NCBI GenBank assembly: GCA_036365145.1
Contig: JAEOAD010000055.1
Location: forward strand, 2,542,001-2,606,000
Source: Orientallactaga sibirica
Lineage: Eukaryota > Chordata > Mammalia > Rodentia > Dipodidae
Direction of reading: 5' to 3'
DNA: 64,000 bases
A program made the position numbers and the translations under genes. This document shows positions 21,061 to 32,485 of this stretch, in pieces; position 1 is the first letter of the stretch, and every line of letters starts with the position of its first letter. The notes beneath the pieces were generated by a model that was not told where the DNA came from, did no database searches, and worked only from the letters and a program-made list of their open reading frames with translations.

Positions 21061-22798
21061 TCATTCCTCACCGCATTCAGTTTATCTGTGTCCTATGCTC
21101 GAAGGGGAATGCAGGGAACTTCTGCCTGGAGCTGAGCATTGGGGGAGACCTGAGAGGCAGACAGAGTCCTCTGGGACTCTCAGCTTGCTCTGAGACATGT
21201 AGGCCTGGGACTTGAGGAATGAAGAGTTACTAAAAATGCCCTTTGTGTACCCAAATGACTGGGAGGAGGATCAGAGCCACTCAGAACCAATCCGTGACCC
21301 AGATTCCTTGTAATTAATGCACCTACGTCACTGACGTGTTGGCTCCTGATCAATGCCATCTCCTCAACCCTGGCCTCGCTCTCTGTATGAGAAGATTAAA
21401 TCAATTAGGAGGAGGAGGAGGAGATCTGGCTGTTGCTCGTTGGGGACAGAGGATAATTCACTTACATAACAGGGGATTGAGGTTTAGGCTTGGCTATTGA
21501 GTTATGGGGGGTGGAGCTCAGATCTCACACTTTTGCAGGAGGACTCCCAGACTTGAGGATAAACAAAGAAGGAAAAGGAAATCCATGGAAGGGACAGATG
21601 TGACCCTCCACATCTCCTTCCATTTTCCCAATGACATCCAGCTCTGGGCTGAAAGAGGGCCAAATAGAGAAGTCATTATCCTAACCCCCCAAACAAGGGT
21701 GCCTCATCTGCAGGGTCCTTCATCTATGCCAGTCAAGCCAAACCTCTCTCCTTAGCTTAGCATTCAAAGCCTCCTAACCTCTCCAAGTGCATCTTTGGCC
21801 TCCAAAGGGTGAGGGTAGGCAGAAAGAAGCCACCATGTCTAGGTACCCTCTGTGCCCACAGCATTTCTGTGCCAAGTAGTATAACAGAGTTCTGTGTTGG
21901 TAGAACATGGATTGGGCATACGCAAAGGGGGCCAAGGGGTGCATTTCAGAAGGCTCCCCAGAGGAGGCAGTGCCCACACTCACCAAGCCTTAAAGGAAGG
22001 ATGGATTAGTGGGAGTTTAGCAGACTGACCTGGTTAGGGTGCGGGGAGGGTGCTTTGGGTGGAGAGAACAGAATGTACCAAAGGCATGACACGGCTGAAA
22101 CAGCCTGGCACACACTCAGAGAACCACAAGCAGTTCTTGTGGACGGAGCCTCAAGTGTGAGGCAGGGATGGGAGAGATGAGGCACGAGTCCTCCCTCAGG
22201 CCAAGTCTGACTTTGATGGCATGCTAAGAAAGGACCAAGGTAGGGATCCTAGAGTCTCTGATCAGACCCCACTCCCAGATCACTGACAGCCTGCCAGGAC
22301 CTGCGCTGAACCCGGAGGTAGGGATGGCAGCAACAGAGATGAACCTGACTTGGGCCCTGGCCCCAGGGGTTCTAGGTCACCACAACTGTTTCCTCTTACA
22401 AAGCTGATGAGATACAATTAGCTCCACGTGGGGGTTTAGGTCTGGCTGGTTGCTTCTGGAGCACCGTGTTGGCCGAGCCTAACAACCACCCCTCACCAAG
22501 GATCTGAGCTAAACAGATGAGCAGTCCATCTTTTGGACGAGAGGAGCTGGCCTTGGTGGGGTGGGCAGCTCCTCACACTTCACTGGCTTCTGGAGGAAGC
22601 GTTTTGTGGTGAGCAAGAGCAGACAGATGAGAGACTATGACAGATGGAATGGCATCCAGGAGACGGGAGGAGGTGTGGATGGAGAGGTGTCTAGGAGTAG
22701 ACTCCGCTTGCTGCTAGAACAGAGAGCCAAGGCAAGGTGTTTTCCTTTTTCTTTTTTAAATCTGTGGCCATGCTGTCCTCTGGGAAACTGAAAACGTC
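21061..22798. other. SINE-free unique intergenic DNA
   Basis: About 1.7 kb without a recognisable repeat except a short GGA run near 21410. It contains a palindromic CRE-like motif and no recognised gene. Confidence 0.55.
21325..21337. promoter_or_regulatory. Palindromic CREB/ATF-like double half-site
   Basis: ACGTCACTGACGT is two TGACGT half-sites in inverted orientation, separated by one base. It has homeobox-like TAATTAAT about a dozen bases upstream. Confidence 0.35.
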
Positions 22799-22813
22799 AA
22801 GATTAGAAGGAGA

Positions 22814-22973
22814 ACACCTTTAATCCCAGCATTCAGGAGGCAAAGGTAGGAGGATCACCATGAGTTCAAGGTCACCCTGAGATTACATAGTGAATTCCAG
22901 GTCAGCCTGGGCTAGAGGGAGACCCTATCTTGAAAAACCGAAAAATGAAAAAAACCCAAAAAGAAAAAAAAAA
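22814..22973 (+). mobile_element. 5'-truncated B1 SINE
   Basis: It starts at ACACCTTTAATCCCAGC, so the first bases of B1 are missing. It still has a perfect 15-bp target duplication AAGATTAGAAGGAGA at 22799-22813 and 22974-22988. Confidence 0.94.
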
Positions 22974-22988
22974 AAGATTAGAAGGAGA

Positions 22989-23933
22989 GAATGAGCTGTG
23001 AGTGTTTCCGGCTGCTCAGATCCCAGCATGCATCAGCTAGAGGCCTGGGAACGTGAGGAGTTCAAGTGGACCACCTGTAAACTTCCTGAAGAGACTTTCT
23101 TCAGCAAGCAGAAACTCCCCTTTTACTCCCCTTCATGATTTCCTTTGGCAGCTCTGTCTGAAACCCCTCTTCAGGCTGGCACTGGGTTGAGCAGGGAGGC
23201 ACAGACCTAAGGGACACCATGTGCTATGCCCAAAAGCCAGCCCTGAGCACAGAGCAAACAGGACTTTTCTTTACAAAAGAGATAGGCCCGAAAGGAAGCT
23301 CGTGCTTCAAGTTAATTCTTTTGCTGAGAAGATTTAAGAACTAACTTTTGTGGTTGCAAGCAACAGAGACTGGCTCTGGCTAAACAAAACACAACAAGAA
23401 AAAAAAATTAGTAGGCTTTCCAACAGGCAGTTCAGAATGGCTAAGAAATCTGGAGAAGCAAATGGGTGGCCAGTTGGATTCCCAGCCAAGTTCATACCAT
23501 AGGAATGGACTTAGAGCAGCTGGCCCCGTGTCTTAGCCTATGGACATTCCTCACCTGTACCCCAGGCTTACTGCATGACAGAAGCTCACAAGAATTCTTG
23601 TCAAACTCCCTCCCAGCTTCATTAACTCTCAAATCAAATTCTGAGCCAAGTACTTGTCTGACCAAATGGCTGAAAGATGGAAGTGGGAGAATGTCTGGCT
23701 CCTTTGACTTTGAAGTGGGATGTTAGGGTGCTAGCTTCCATAAGACCTCACCCAGTAGGAGAGTCACTCAAAATACAGTGCAATGTGATAGTCTGGTGCA
23801 GGGAAAAAAATGTGACAAATGTCCACTAATCCTTTATTGAGGACTCACTAAGTCCTGGATGCATTGCCAGACATTCTATAGATACATCATTGTTTTAATT
23901 ACAAAAGCTTTATTAAAATTTTACATAATCATG
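22989..23933. other. Unique intergenic DNA
   Basis: No gene recognised. CCTTTATTGAGGACTCACTA near 23830-23850 may be a trace of MIR. Confidence 0.45.
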
Positions 23934-24110
23934 GGCTGGAGAGATGGCTCAGTGGTTAAAAGTGTCTGCTTGCAAAGCCTCATGGCCTGGCTTTGACTCC
24001 CCAGTGCCCATGTAAAGCCAGATGACAAGGTGGTTATGTGGCTGGGGTTTGTTTGCAGTGGCAGGAGACCCTGATGCACACACACTCTCTTTCTCTCTGC
24101 CTCTCTCAAA

Positions 24111-24149
<39 letters not shown>

Positions 24150-24151
24150 AT
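23934..24151 (+). mobile_element. DIP-like tRNA SINE with long (AAAT)n tail
   Basis: Forward element whose tail has grown into about ten AAAT units at 24110-24151. Confidence 0.92.
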
Positions 24152-24376
24152 TTTTTAATTTACATAGTCCCTTCCCACCATCCTCCTTTTCTCTCCCACA
24201 CCCATCCTCCCTCCACTGAACCCCCCCCCATTCTTTTCAACTACCCTCTCTTATTTTGATGTCTTTTTTGCCCTCCTCCAACATTCATGACATGTTAATG
24301 GGCCCAGTATTATGCATGTCTTGTGCAGGTAATGACAGTTGCTGTGAAGTCAAGAATGCAATGACCACTTTGTATT
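24152..24376 (-). mobile_element. LINE-1 3' end fragment
   Basis: The order CCCTTCCCACCATCCTCC, TTTTGATGTC and ATTATGCATGTCTTGTGCAG parallels the reverse L1 3'UTR at 29640-29800. Confidence 0.5.
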
Positions 24377-24387
24377 CACATAATTTT

Positions 24388-24564
24388 TGTTTTGTTTTGT
24401 TTTTTCATTTTTCGGTTTTTCAAGGTAGGGTCTCACTCTAGCCCAGGCTGACCTGAAATTCACTATGTAATCTCAGGGTGACCTCGAACTCATGGTGATC
24501 CTCCTACCTTTGCCTCCCAAATGCTGGGATTAAAGGCGTGCGCCACCACGCCTGGCTGTGTAGA
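24388..24564 (-). mobile_element. B1 SINE
   Basis: Reverse B1 with a GTTTT-rich head. Target duplication CACATAATTTT at 24377-24387 and 24565-24575. Confidence 0.93.
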
Positions 24565-24597
24565 CACATAATTTTAAAGAAACTCTACAATCTGGAT

Positions 24598-24685
24598 ATG
24601 GGTTGATCCCATTTTACAGCTGAGGAAATTGAAGTCAAAATAGGTGACATAACTTTCCAAGTCACTCAGCTGTGATTCCAACACA
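24598..24685 (-). mobile_element. MIR SINE fragment
   Basis: Reverse-MIR landmarks CCCATTTTACAGCTGAGGAA and CACTCAGCTGTGATTCC. Confidence 0.6.
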
Positions 24686-25059
24686 GGTGGGTTTTCTTGT
24701 TAATAACGACATTATCCTGCATCTCAGCCTGTAAGTACAAAGTGTGCATACATATGGTTCGTTTATGCTGAAAAGAAAAGGTGTAGACAGAACAAATGGA
24801 AGAATATTTATTAACATGTGTGAGGCCCTAAGTTGAAACCCTAGAGCCTCAAAGGAGGAGGGCAAGGAGGTGAAGAAGAAATGAATGAATTAAAGAAAAA
24901 AAGAAAAAGTGGAGGAAAGGAGAGGGTGGGAGGAGGGTTAATCAAAATTAAAGATGTTATGATTAAGCCATATGGAAACCTACTTTTTCACTAGCTAAAT
25001 AATATACATGTTAAAAAGAGAGAGAGAGAAAGTTTGGGCAGAAGTACCCTGTAGGGGTG
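24686..25059. other. AT-rich intergenic DNA
   Basis: No gene recognised. An A/G-rich stretch lies at 24880-24945. Confidence 0.45.
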
Positions 25060-25838
25060 GATAATGTTGTACCCAGAGACCTTAGATTATTATAAGAAAT
25101 TTTCAGTGCCAGGGGTAACATACCTTCTGGGGAGTTGTTAGTCAAAGAGGCCTCTGTTGCCCACAAAACATTACAGGCTATTTCCAAGGCTCTTGGTTGC
25201 CCACCAGAACTAGATAGTAACACGCCATTACTGAAGACTCCACATGCTTGGGTTCAGGTAACTGAGAAATCAAGTTAGAGCTGAGCTGGAATCCTTCTAC
25301 CTGTCTACTACATGTCAGGATGCTACAAAGCGCTATGAAGTCAGTTGGGGGAGAAAAGTCATCAACAGTCTTAACCAGCAGCCAACCCTGCCCAAGGAAT
25401 ACTTTGCAATACTGTCTTCCGCACACAGAGTGGCTATAGTATTCATGATTGCTCCATAGCTAAGGCCGCCTACAGGAGACCTGCATAGTAGGAGGCGAAA
25501 ATGATGAAATCAAAACAGAAGAGAAGCCGGGCATGGTGGTGTATGCCTTTAATCCCAGCACTCGGGAGGCAGAGGTAGGAGGATCACCATGAGTTCAAGG
25601 ATAGCCTGGGATGGGACTACCTAGTGAATTCCAGGTCAGCCTGGACTAGAGTGAGGCCCTACCTCAAAAAAGCAAAAAACAAACAAACAACAACAACAAA
25701 AAAAAAAAAAACCAGAAGAGAGACCAGTTGGAAAGAAGAAGGGTTTCAGTGGAGAGAGGACTGGGAGGGGAGAAAGGAAGAGTGATGGGAGAAGATTATG
25801 ATAATAGTATAGTATGGAGGTTGTAAATAAAAAGTTTA
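25060..25838 (+). mobile_element. LINE-1 3'UTR interrupted by a B1
   Basis: Matches the L1 pieces at 18195-18265 and 16600-16700 and ends with TATGGAGGTTGTAAATAAA. A B1 interrupts it at 25526-25712. Confidence 0.6.
25526..25712 (+). mobile_element. B1 SINE nested in L1
   Basis: Full B1 with a CAAACAAACAACAACAAC tail. Related sequence ACAGAAGAGA / CCAGAAGAGA on the two sides is its target duplication. Confidence 0.92.
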
Positions 25839-26042
25839 GGGCTGGAGGGATGGCTTAGCGATTAAGGTGTTTGCCTGTAAAGCCAAAGGACCCAGGTTCA
25901 ATTCCCCAAGACCCATTAGCCAGATGCACAAGGGGTGCATGTGTCTGGAGTTCGTTTGCAGTAGCTAGAGGCCCTAGCACACCCATTCTCTCTCTCTCTC
26001 TCTCTCTCTCTCCCTCTTTCTCTATCAAATAAATAAACAAAC
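25839..26042 (+). mobile_element. DIP-like tRNA SINE
   Basis: Short form inserted directly at the tail of the preceding L1 piece. Confidence 0.93.
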
Positions 26043-26056
26043 TATTTTAAGTTTAG

Positions 26057-26208
26057 TTTTTTTTTTTTTTGAGGTAGCATCTTGCTCTAGCCCAGGCTGA
26101 CCTGGAATTCACTATGTAGTGTGAGGGTGTGGCCTTGAACTCATGGCAATCCTCCTACCTCTGCCCCTTGAGTGCTGGGATTAAAGGCATGTGCCACCAT
26201 GCCTGGCT
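26057..26208 (-). mobile_element. B1 SINE
   Basis: Reverse B1 with a T13 head. Confidence 0.92.
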
Positions 26209-26282
26209 AAAATTTTAAATATTCTGTCTTTACACAATAGTTGATTGGGTAGTGGAATTGTAATATTGCTTATAAATATTTG

Positions 26283-26429
26283 TATTCATTTATTTGAGAG
26301 ACAGACAAAGAAAAACAGAGATTATAGGCATCCCAGAGCTTCTTGCCACTGCAAATAAACTCCAGACATATGCACCACTTTCTGCATCTGCTTTTACATG
26401 GGTACTGGGGAATCAAACTGAGGCCACCA

Positions 26430-26470
<41 letters not shown>

Positions 26471-26636
26471 ATTTTTCAGGGTAGGGTCTCACTCTGGCCC
26501 AGGCTGGCCTCAAACTCACAGCAATCCTCCTACCTCTGCCTCCCGAGTGCTGGGATTAAAGGCGTGCACCACCACGCCTGGCGACCACCAAGCTTTTTAA
26601 GCAAGTGCCTTTAATCATTAAGCTATCTCCCCAGCC
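26283..26636 (-). mobile_element. DIP-like tRNA SINE split by a B1
   Basis: The body (26283-26437) and head (26585-26636) are separated by a B1. CCACCAAGCTTTTT occurs on both sides of the B1 (26424-26437 and 26585-26598), giving the order of insertion. Confidence 0.93.
26438..26584 (-). mobile_element. B1 SINE nested in a DIP-like element
   Basis: Reverse B1 with a T run of more than 30 bases, near the young consensus. Confidence 0.94.
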
Positions 26637-28274
26637 TGAGTAATTTTTTTTTCTTGTTCTTTAAAAATATTTTTTTCTGCACTTCCTCCTTTTTCAAACA
26701 AAAAAAAAAAACCACTTAGCTTAATTAGGTAATTAAAAAAACAAAATGACACCAGTTTGAAAGATAGTAGCAGTGTTAGCACAATTGTGGGGAAACATGC
26801 CTAGAAAAAAGACTGGAAGGAAATTTGTCAAACCAACATTTTTATATTTCCTTCAAATTCTGTATTTCAAAATTTCCATAATGAAGACATTCTTTAAATA
26901 GTATGAAATCAATTTTTAGTTTGAAAGCCAGCATAACAATTGTATTAATGTGGTAGGACCTCTGAGGAGTCTTAGCCCTTCCTTGTTCGACAAGTCAGAA
27001 CCAACCCTCTGCATACAAAGGTGGCTGTGCAACATCTGCTGTGAGAGCTGGTACCCAGATCCCAGTAACTACAGTTACCTCAGGCCCAGCACTGAGCCAG
27101 GGTGGGATTAGCTCCGGGGGCCGGGGGGGATCTCTTGTAACAATGCAAATAAATGTTATCAGGCCCTTCTGTGGTGGGAGGAGTCCAGCTCTACAAAGTA
27201 GCTGGACGCCTTCTCTCTGCTGGTTTTATCTCTCATTTCCCAGGCTGGATGCTCACCAGCCCTCTAGGAGCTGGGGGAGGGGCTGTTCCATTGTGGATGG
27301 CAGCCCTCTAGAGTCTAGGCTCCTTCTGCATCTCTTGGCTGAGTTGTAAGCCTCACTCCCTTTCTTCCTTACTGCTTCTAAACTGAGATGCACTGAGAGC
27401 ATGGAGAGATGGGCCAGTCCTGCAGCCTCAGGAGACATCAGGCTAAAGGGAGAGCTATTTTCCCACCCCAGGAATGCTCTAATCAGATGGAAGAAGCTCC
27501 AGTTCCCAATGTGATGGAAGGCTAGGACGGGACAGAGGGAGGCTGATGTATACAAGAAGTCAGTCTCAGCCAGCCTTGATTTCCCAAACCATTTTCCTCT
27601 CAGCCTTACCCCCGCCCCAGGCCACTCCACTCCTTTCCATATGGAAAGTCATCTCTCCTTTTGTGCCCCTCCCAAGTACAAGTTCTCTTGGTGTGCTGGA
27701 CATCCTCTGGCAAGCAGCTTCCCTCTCTGCTCCTTGGTGTTTTGTTTTGTTTTCCCCCCTTGGGCTAAGCTAGGAAGCTGGTGAGACCATTCTGTGTATC
27801 ATTTCCCCCTTTCCATACCCTTTCCCTTCATAGCTGCATTTCCTCCTCCTTCCAGGTGCACTTTCTTCCACAGAACCCCTAGAATCTCCATGTTGGGCCA
27901 CTGGGTCTCCCACAGCCAAGTGCTGCAGTGAGAGATGCAGCCGGGTGGGGACAGCTGGGGAGGAGGAGGGCCGAGGCCAAGGCCGAGGTGGAGGAGGTTG
28001 AGCAGGGCAGGCAGCCAACCCAGCAACCCAAGCCAGAGCTACCTCAGCAGCTTCTGCTAAAACTCTAGCCCAGCTTCTACACTTGGGTGGCAGCCCCAGA
28101 GCTGGTGAGGTTTGAGGAGGGCCAGGTATCCTGCTGAGGTCAGCACAGCCTCAGAAACCTCTGCAGCAGCAGCAGGAGGAGGAGGAGGAGGAGGAAGAAG
28201 ATGCAGAATGCCTCAGCTGAAACCCTGAGCTCAGGCATAGGTAGAAAGGATGCTTCCTCTCCCTGGGGTGGGGA
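26637..28274. other. Unique intergenic DNA
   Basis: SINE-free. It has a G-rich patch near 27115-27130 and an octamer ATGCAAAT at 27143-27150. An (AGG)n run lies near 28168-28200. No exon recognised. Confidence 0.5.
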
Positions 28275-28630
28275 GTGACTCAGTGTTGCAATTATCTTCG
28301 CATTGCTGCCGCAAAGCACCCGACCAAAAGCAGCTAGTGGTAGGGGCTGGACATCACCTCTGCCCACAGCAGGTGGGAAACAGCAGCAGGAGAGTGAGCC
28401 AAACTCTGGCAAGGCAGAACTGGCTATAACAGCCATTAAGCCCTCCCCGAACAACACACCTACTCTAGCAAGGCTCCAATTCCCAAATTGCCACCGGCTG
28501 GGGATCTAGCATTCAGATCACATGAGTTGATGGGGGTCAATTCAAACTTAATTCACCTAATTCAAAACACCTCATTCAAACCACCATACTCAGGTCACTA
28601 TAACCCAGGCATGGGCTGGTCCCTAAAAGA
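28275..28630 (+). mobile_element. Unclassified interspersed repeat, copy A
   Basis: Shares GGGAAACAGCAGCAGGAGAG-type and CACATGAG segments, in the same order, with 55840-56185. The family is not identified; an old DNA transposon is possible. Confidence 0.4.
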
Positions 28631-28664
28631 CATAGGATACAGGAACAGCCTCCTCTATGAGGAT

Positions 28665-28752
28665 AGGGATAGAGCTCAGTGGTAGAGCACTTGCCTAGCA
28701 TATTTTTGAGGCCCTAAGTTCAATTCCCACGACTGAAATTTAAAAAAAAAAA
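28665..28752 (+). mobile_element. ID SINE
   Basis: GGGATAGAGCTCAGTGGTAG, GCACTTGCCTAGCA and AAGTTCAATTCCCACGAC followed by poly-A match the ID/BC1 family. Confidence 0.85.
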
Positions 28753-28755
28753 AAT

Positions 28756-28972
28756 GACTTGGAGAGATGACTTAGCGGTTAAGGTGCTTGCTAGCAAAGT
28801 CAAAGGACCCAGGTTCAATTTCCCAGGACTCATGTAAAGCTAAATGCACAAGGGTGGTGCATGTGTCTGGAGTTTGTTTGCAGTGGCTAGAGCTTTGGAG
28901 TGTCCATTCACGCCTCCCCCATTCTTCTCAGTTTCTCTATTCCTCAAATAAATGAACATAAATAAATAAAAC
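28756..28972 (+). mobile_element. DIP-like tRNA SINE
   Basis: Directly follows the ID tail. Head diverged (GACTTGGAGAGATGACTTAG). Confidence 0.9.
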
Positions 28973-29000
28973 GTTTTAAAAATAGTAAACAAAAACCCAA

Positions 29001-29210
29001 GGCTGGAGAAATGGCTTAGCTGTTAAGGCGCTTGCCTGCAAAGTCAAAGGATCCAGGTTCAATTCCCCCAGGACCCACATAAGCCAGATGCACAAGGTGG
29101 CACATGCGTCTGGAGTTCATTTGCAGCAGCTGGAGACCCTGGCACACCCATTGGCTTTCTATCTTCATCTCTGTCTCTCTCTCTCTCTTTCTCTCAAGTA
29201 AATAAATAAA
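29001..29210 (+). mobile_element. DIP-like tRNA SINE
   Basis: Second forward DIP-like copy in tandem, short form with an AAATAAATAAAAT tail. Confidence 0.92.
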
Positions 29211-29269
29211 ATATTTTTTTAAAAGTCCTCAGCAGCTTCTCCTTGCCTCTGAGGTAAAAGTCAACATCT

Positions 29270-29460
29270 TTGTTTTTGATGTCTTAAATTGGCCTATGTG
29301 GCCAAGGATGATCTTGAACTTCTGATCCTTGGCCTCTGTCCCTCCCCCATAGGACTACAGGCATGTACTACCATACCTGGTGTATATGGTGCTAAGATCA
29401 AACCCGGGGCTTCATGCATACCAGGCAAGCACTCTACCAACTGAACTATACCCCTAGCCC
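29270..29460 (-). mobile_element. ID-B1 dimer SINE (B4-like)
   Basis: Read on the minus strand, an ID part (29460-29390, AACCCGGGGCTTCATGC on +) is followed by a B1 part with GACTACAGGCATGTACTACC on +. Confidence 0.7.
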
Positions 29461-29461
29461 T

Positions 29462-29605
29462 TTTATAGTATTTTTGAGACAGGGTCTCGTGTAGCCCAGG
29501 CTGGTCTCAAGCTTGTTATATAGCCAAGAATGGCCTTGAACTCCTGATCCTCCTGCCTCTATCCCCCAAGTGCTGAAATTACAGGAATGTTGAACCATGC
29601 CTGAC
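29462..29605 (-). mobile_element. B1 SINE, old
   Basis: Reverse B1 with TTTTTGAGACAGGGTCTCG, the standard older rodent B1 form. Confidence 0.85.
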
Positions 29606-29614
29606 AAAGGTTAG

Positions 29615-31172
29615 TATCTATTTTTTTATTGACAACTTCCATAATCATAGACAATAAGACAATAACCCATGGAAATTCCCCCCCCAACTTTCCCCTTTGC
29701 AACTCCACTCTCCATCATACCCCTTCCCCCTCCCAATTAGTCTCTCTTTTATTTGGATGTCATCATCTTTTCCTCCTATTAAGATGGTCTTATGTAGGTA
29801 GTTTCAGGCACTGTGAGGTCATGGATATCCAGGCCATTTTGTGTGTGGAGGAGCACGTTGTAAGGAGTCCTACCCTTCCTTTGGCTCTTACATTCTTCCC
29901 ACCACCTCTTCTGCAATGGACCCTGAGCCTTGGAAGGTGTGATAGAGATATTTCAGTGCTGAGCACGCCTCTGTCACTTCTCAGCACCATGGTGCCTTCT
30001 GAGTCATTTCAAGGTCACTGCCATCTGAAAAGAGAAGCTTCTCTAACCAAAAGTGAGAGTAGCATTAATATATGGGTATGAACATTAAGAAACTACTTAC
30101 TGGGCAGTTTGGTGAGCACAGTATATACATTTAGCCAAACACCAGCAGACGTTACACCCCTAGGGCTCATGCCTACCCTGTCATAGGTTTTCAGTATCAG
30201 GGATGTGTTCCCTCCCATGGAGCAAGCCTCCAATGCTATTAGAGAGCAGTTGATTTTTCCCATAACAGACATTCCACTATAGCACCCATTGGCTCATTTG
30301 GCCTGGCTGGCCAAAGTTAAGGCTTGCAGTGTTCACTGTTGAGTATCTCCACTGATGCGTGGAAACGCATGCAGTGTAGCTTTTTCCAGCTTTCTGAGGG
30401 CTGCTCTACATAGAGAAGGTTTTCAGCTCAGCTCCAGCAGGATTTCTCAGTGACCTTGCAGCCCAAGTATGTTGAGTCTTTAGCAATAGGATCTTACCAT
30501 CTATTCCCAGAGGGAAACCAAGAGAGCTTCAGCAAAGGCCTGTAATGTTTTGGAGCATCAGGGACCTCCCTGGCCAACAATTCACTGGAAGGTAGCCTAT
30601 CCCTGGCACTGAAAGTTTTCTAGTGACAATCTATGACTTCTGGGTGTGTCATTGTCCAAAAAAGTAGGCTTCCATATGACTTATTTATACCCTCTTAGGT
30701 TTTGATTAGCCCGTCCCCCACCTTCCCTTTACTCAATCTCTTCCCCTGACCTCACTTGGGCCTTTCCACCCCCAGTAATCTGTTCATCTACTTACATATA
30801 TACAATACCAAACTCTTAAGTTCCCCCCCTCCCTTTCTATTTCCTTTACATCCCCTTTCTAGCTTACTGGCCTCTGCTACTGAGTTTTATTCCAACTCAC
30901 ATACAAGTCCAAACATTTGTAGCTTGGATCCACATATGAGAGAGAACATGTGATGTTTGGCTTTTTGGGCCTGGGTTACCTCACTTAGTATAATCCTTTC
31001 CAGATCCCTGCAAATTTCAGAATTTCATTTTTCTTTACCACTGAGTAGAACTCTGTTGTATAAATGTACCATATCTTCCTTATCCACTCATCAGTTAAGG
31101 GACATCTAGGCTGGTTCCATTTCCTGGCTATTGTGAATAGAGCATCAATAAACACAATAAGGCTAATATCTT
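29615..31172 (-). mobile_element. LINE-1 3' end with degraded ORF2 C-terminus
   Basis: On the minus strand the right end encodes a recognisable L1 ORF2 C-terminal stretch (WNQPRCPLTDEWIRKIWYIY, 31206-30985). This is followed by about 1.3 kb of 3'UTR ending TATGGAAGTTGTCAATAAAA. It is 5'-truncated and lacks endonuclease and reverse transcriptase domains, so it cannot move by itself. Confidence 0.85.
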
Positions 31173-31914
31173 TAGCAAGGACTTGGTGGCTGGCAAACCT
31201 GGCCATTGGTAAGTTAGCCAGTGAGAGGAGAGCCAGGTGTAAGTCAACAACCCCTCCACCTTCTCTTTACCTCTTGTCTCCAGCCCACCTGCCTTGTCCC
31301 CATCTTAGAAATCTTCTCACACAGTTATTCACTTTGTCTCCCCTCTGGGCACAAAGCTTGGGCTGCCCTCTCTTCCTCTCCAAATGACTCCTAAGACATC
31401 TGTTCCTGACATGTTCTCTGCCCCTGAACACCAGTCCCTAGCCCTCGCCACCTGCAGGAACAGCTGCAAGACACAGCAGTTGGTTACAAAGTAAAAGCGT
31501 TTGGGAGCCAAGGTCCTGGCACTGCCCAGCAAACCCAGAGATGCCTTCCTGACTGACTCCCAGTGCCGTCCAGGACTCCCACTCACCTCCTCTGGTTCTC
31601 TTCTCCCATTTCCCAGTGAGGGCTGGGCCTGGGGAGACAGGGCTGATAAACATTCTTCCCTCAGTCCTGTTCCTATCTGGGACTTGGATTGGCTTCAGTG
31701 AGGAGCAGGGGAAAGGTGCCCGAGGACGGTCCACTCACTTGCTTAGGCTCCTGGCTCCTAGACACACCTGCTGGGTGGAGTTTGCTGGAAGCCCCTGGAA
31801 GCTCCCACAGTGGTGTGGGATTCTCCTTCAGCTGCCACTGACTCTTCACTCACCATATAGGCATATTGGGATGCCCCAGTCATCTCTGCCAAAGGACTAT
31901 GTCTTAGGAAATGC
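31173..31914. other. Unique intergenic DNA
   Basis: No gene recognised. Short frames on both strands have no family resemblance. Confidence 0.5.
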
Positions 31915-31928
31915 ATCAAGCACCTTTT

Positions 31929-31983
31929 TTTCAATAAATTTTATTTATTTATTTATTTGAGAGCAACAGACAGAGAGAGAAAG

Positions 31984-32023
<40 letters not shown>

Positions 32024-32178
32024 GGCACACCAGGGCCTCCAGCCACTACAAACGAACTCCGGATGCATGTGCCACCATGTGCATCTGGCTTACATGGATA
32101 CTGGGGACTTGAGCCTCGAACCAGGGTCCTTAGGCTTCACAAGCAAGCATTTAACCACTAAGCCATCTCTCCATCCCC
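31929..32178 (-). mobile_element. DIP-like tRNA SINE
   Basis: Reverse element with a long GA tract. Target duplication ATCAAGCACCTTTT at 31915-31928 and 32179-32192. Confidence 0.94.
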
Positions 32179-32282
32179 ATCAAGCACCTTTTGCAAATCA
32201 AGAGTCCATAGCACCTGATCTATTGCTGAGGTTCTCCCAAAGCCACAGTGGGGAGAGGCTAGCGCCACCTCTCTTTAAAAAT

Positions 32283-32485
32283 TTTTTTTTCTGAGATAGG
32301 GACTCCTATAGCCAATGCTGGCCTCAATCTCTAGATGTAGCTGAAGATGACTTTGATCCTTCTGCCTCCTGAATGCTAGGATTACAGATGTCTGCCACCA
32401 CTCCTGGATTTATGCCATGCTGGGGATGGACGCCAAGGCTTTGTGCAAACAAGGCAAGAGCTCTACGTGCTGAGCCCCACCCCCA
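32283..32485 (-). mobile_element. ID-B1 dimer SINE (B4-like)
   Basis: Left part is reverse B1 (CTGAATGCTAGGATTACAG). Right part is a diverged reverse ID ending in CTGAGCCCCACCCCCAGCC. Confidence 0.65.

Noticed and set aside
29629..31387. Several frames of 65-150 codons around 29.6-31.4 kb
   Set aside because: They lie mostly in a 5'-truncated L1 3' end. Only the minus-strand ORF2 tail at 30985-31206 has meaning, and it is a relic.
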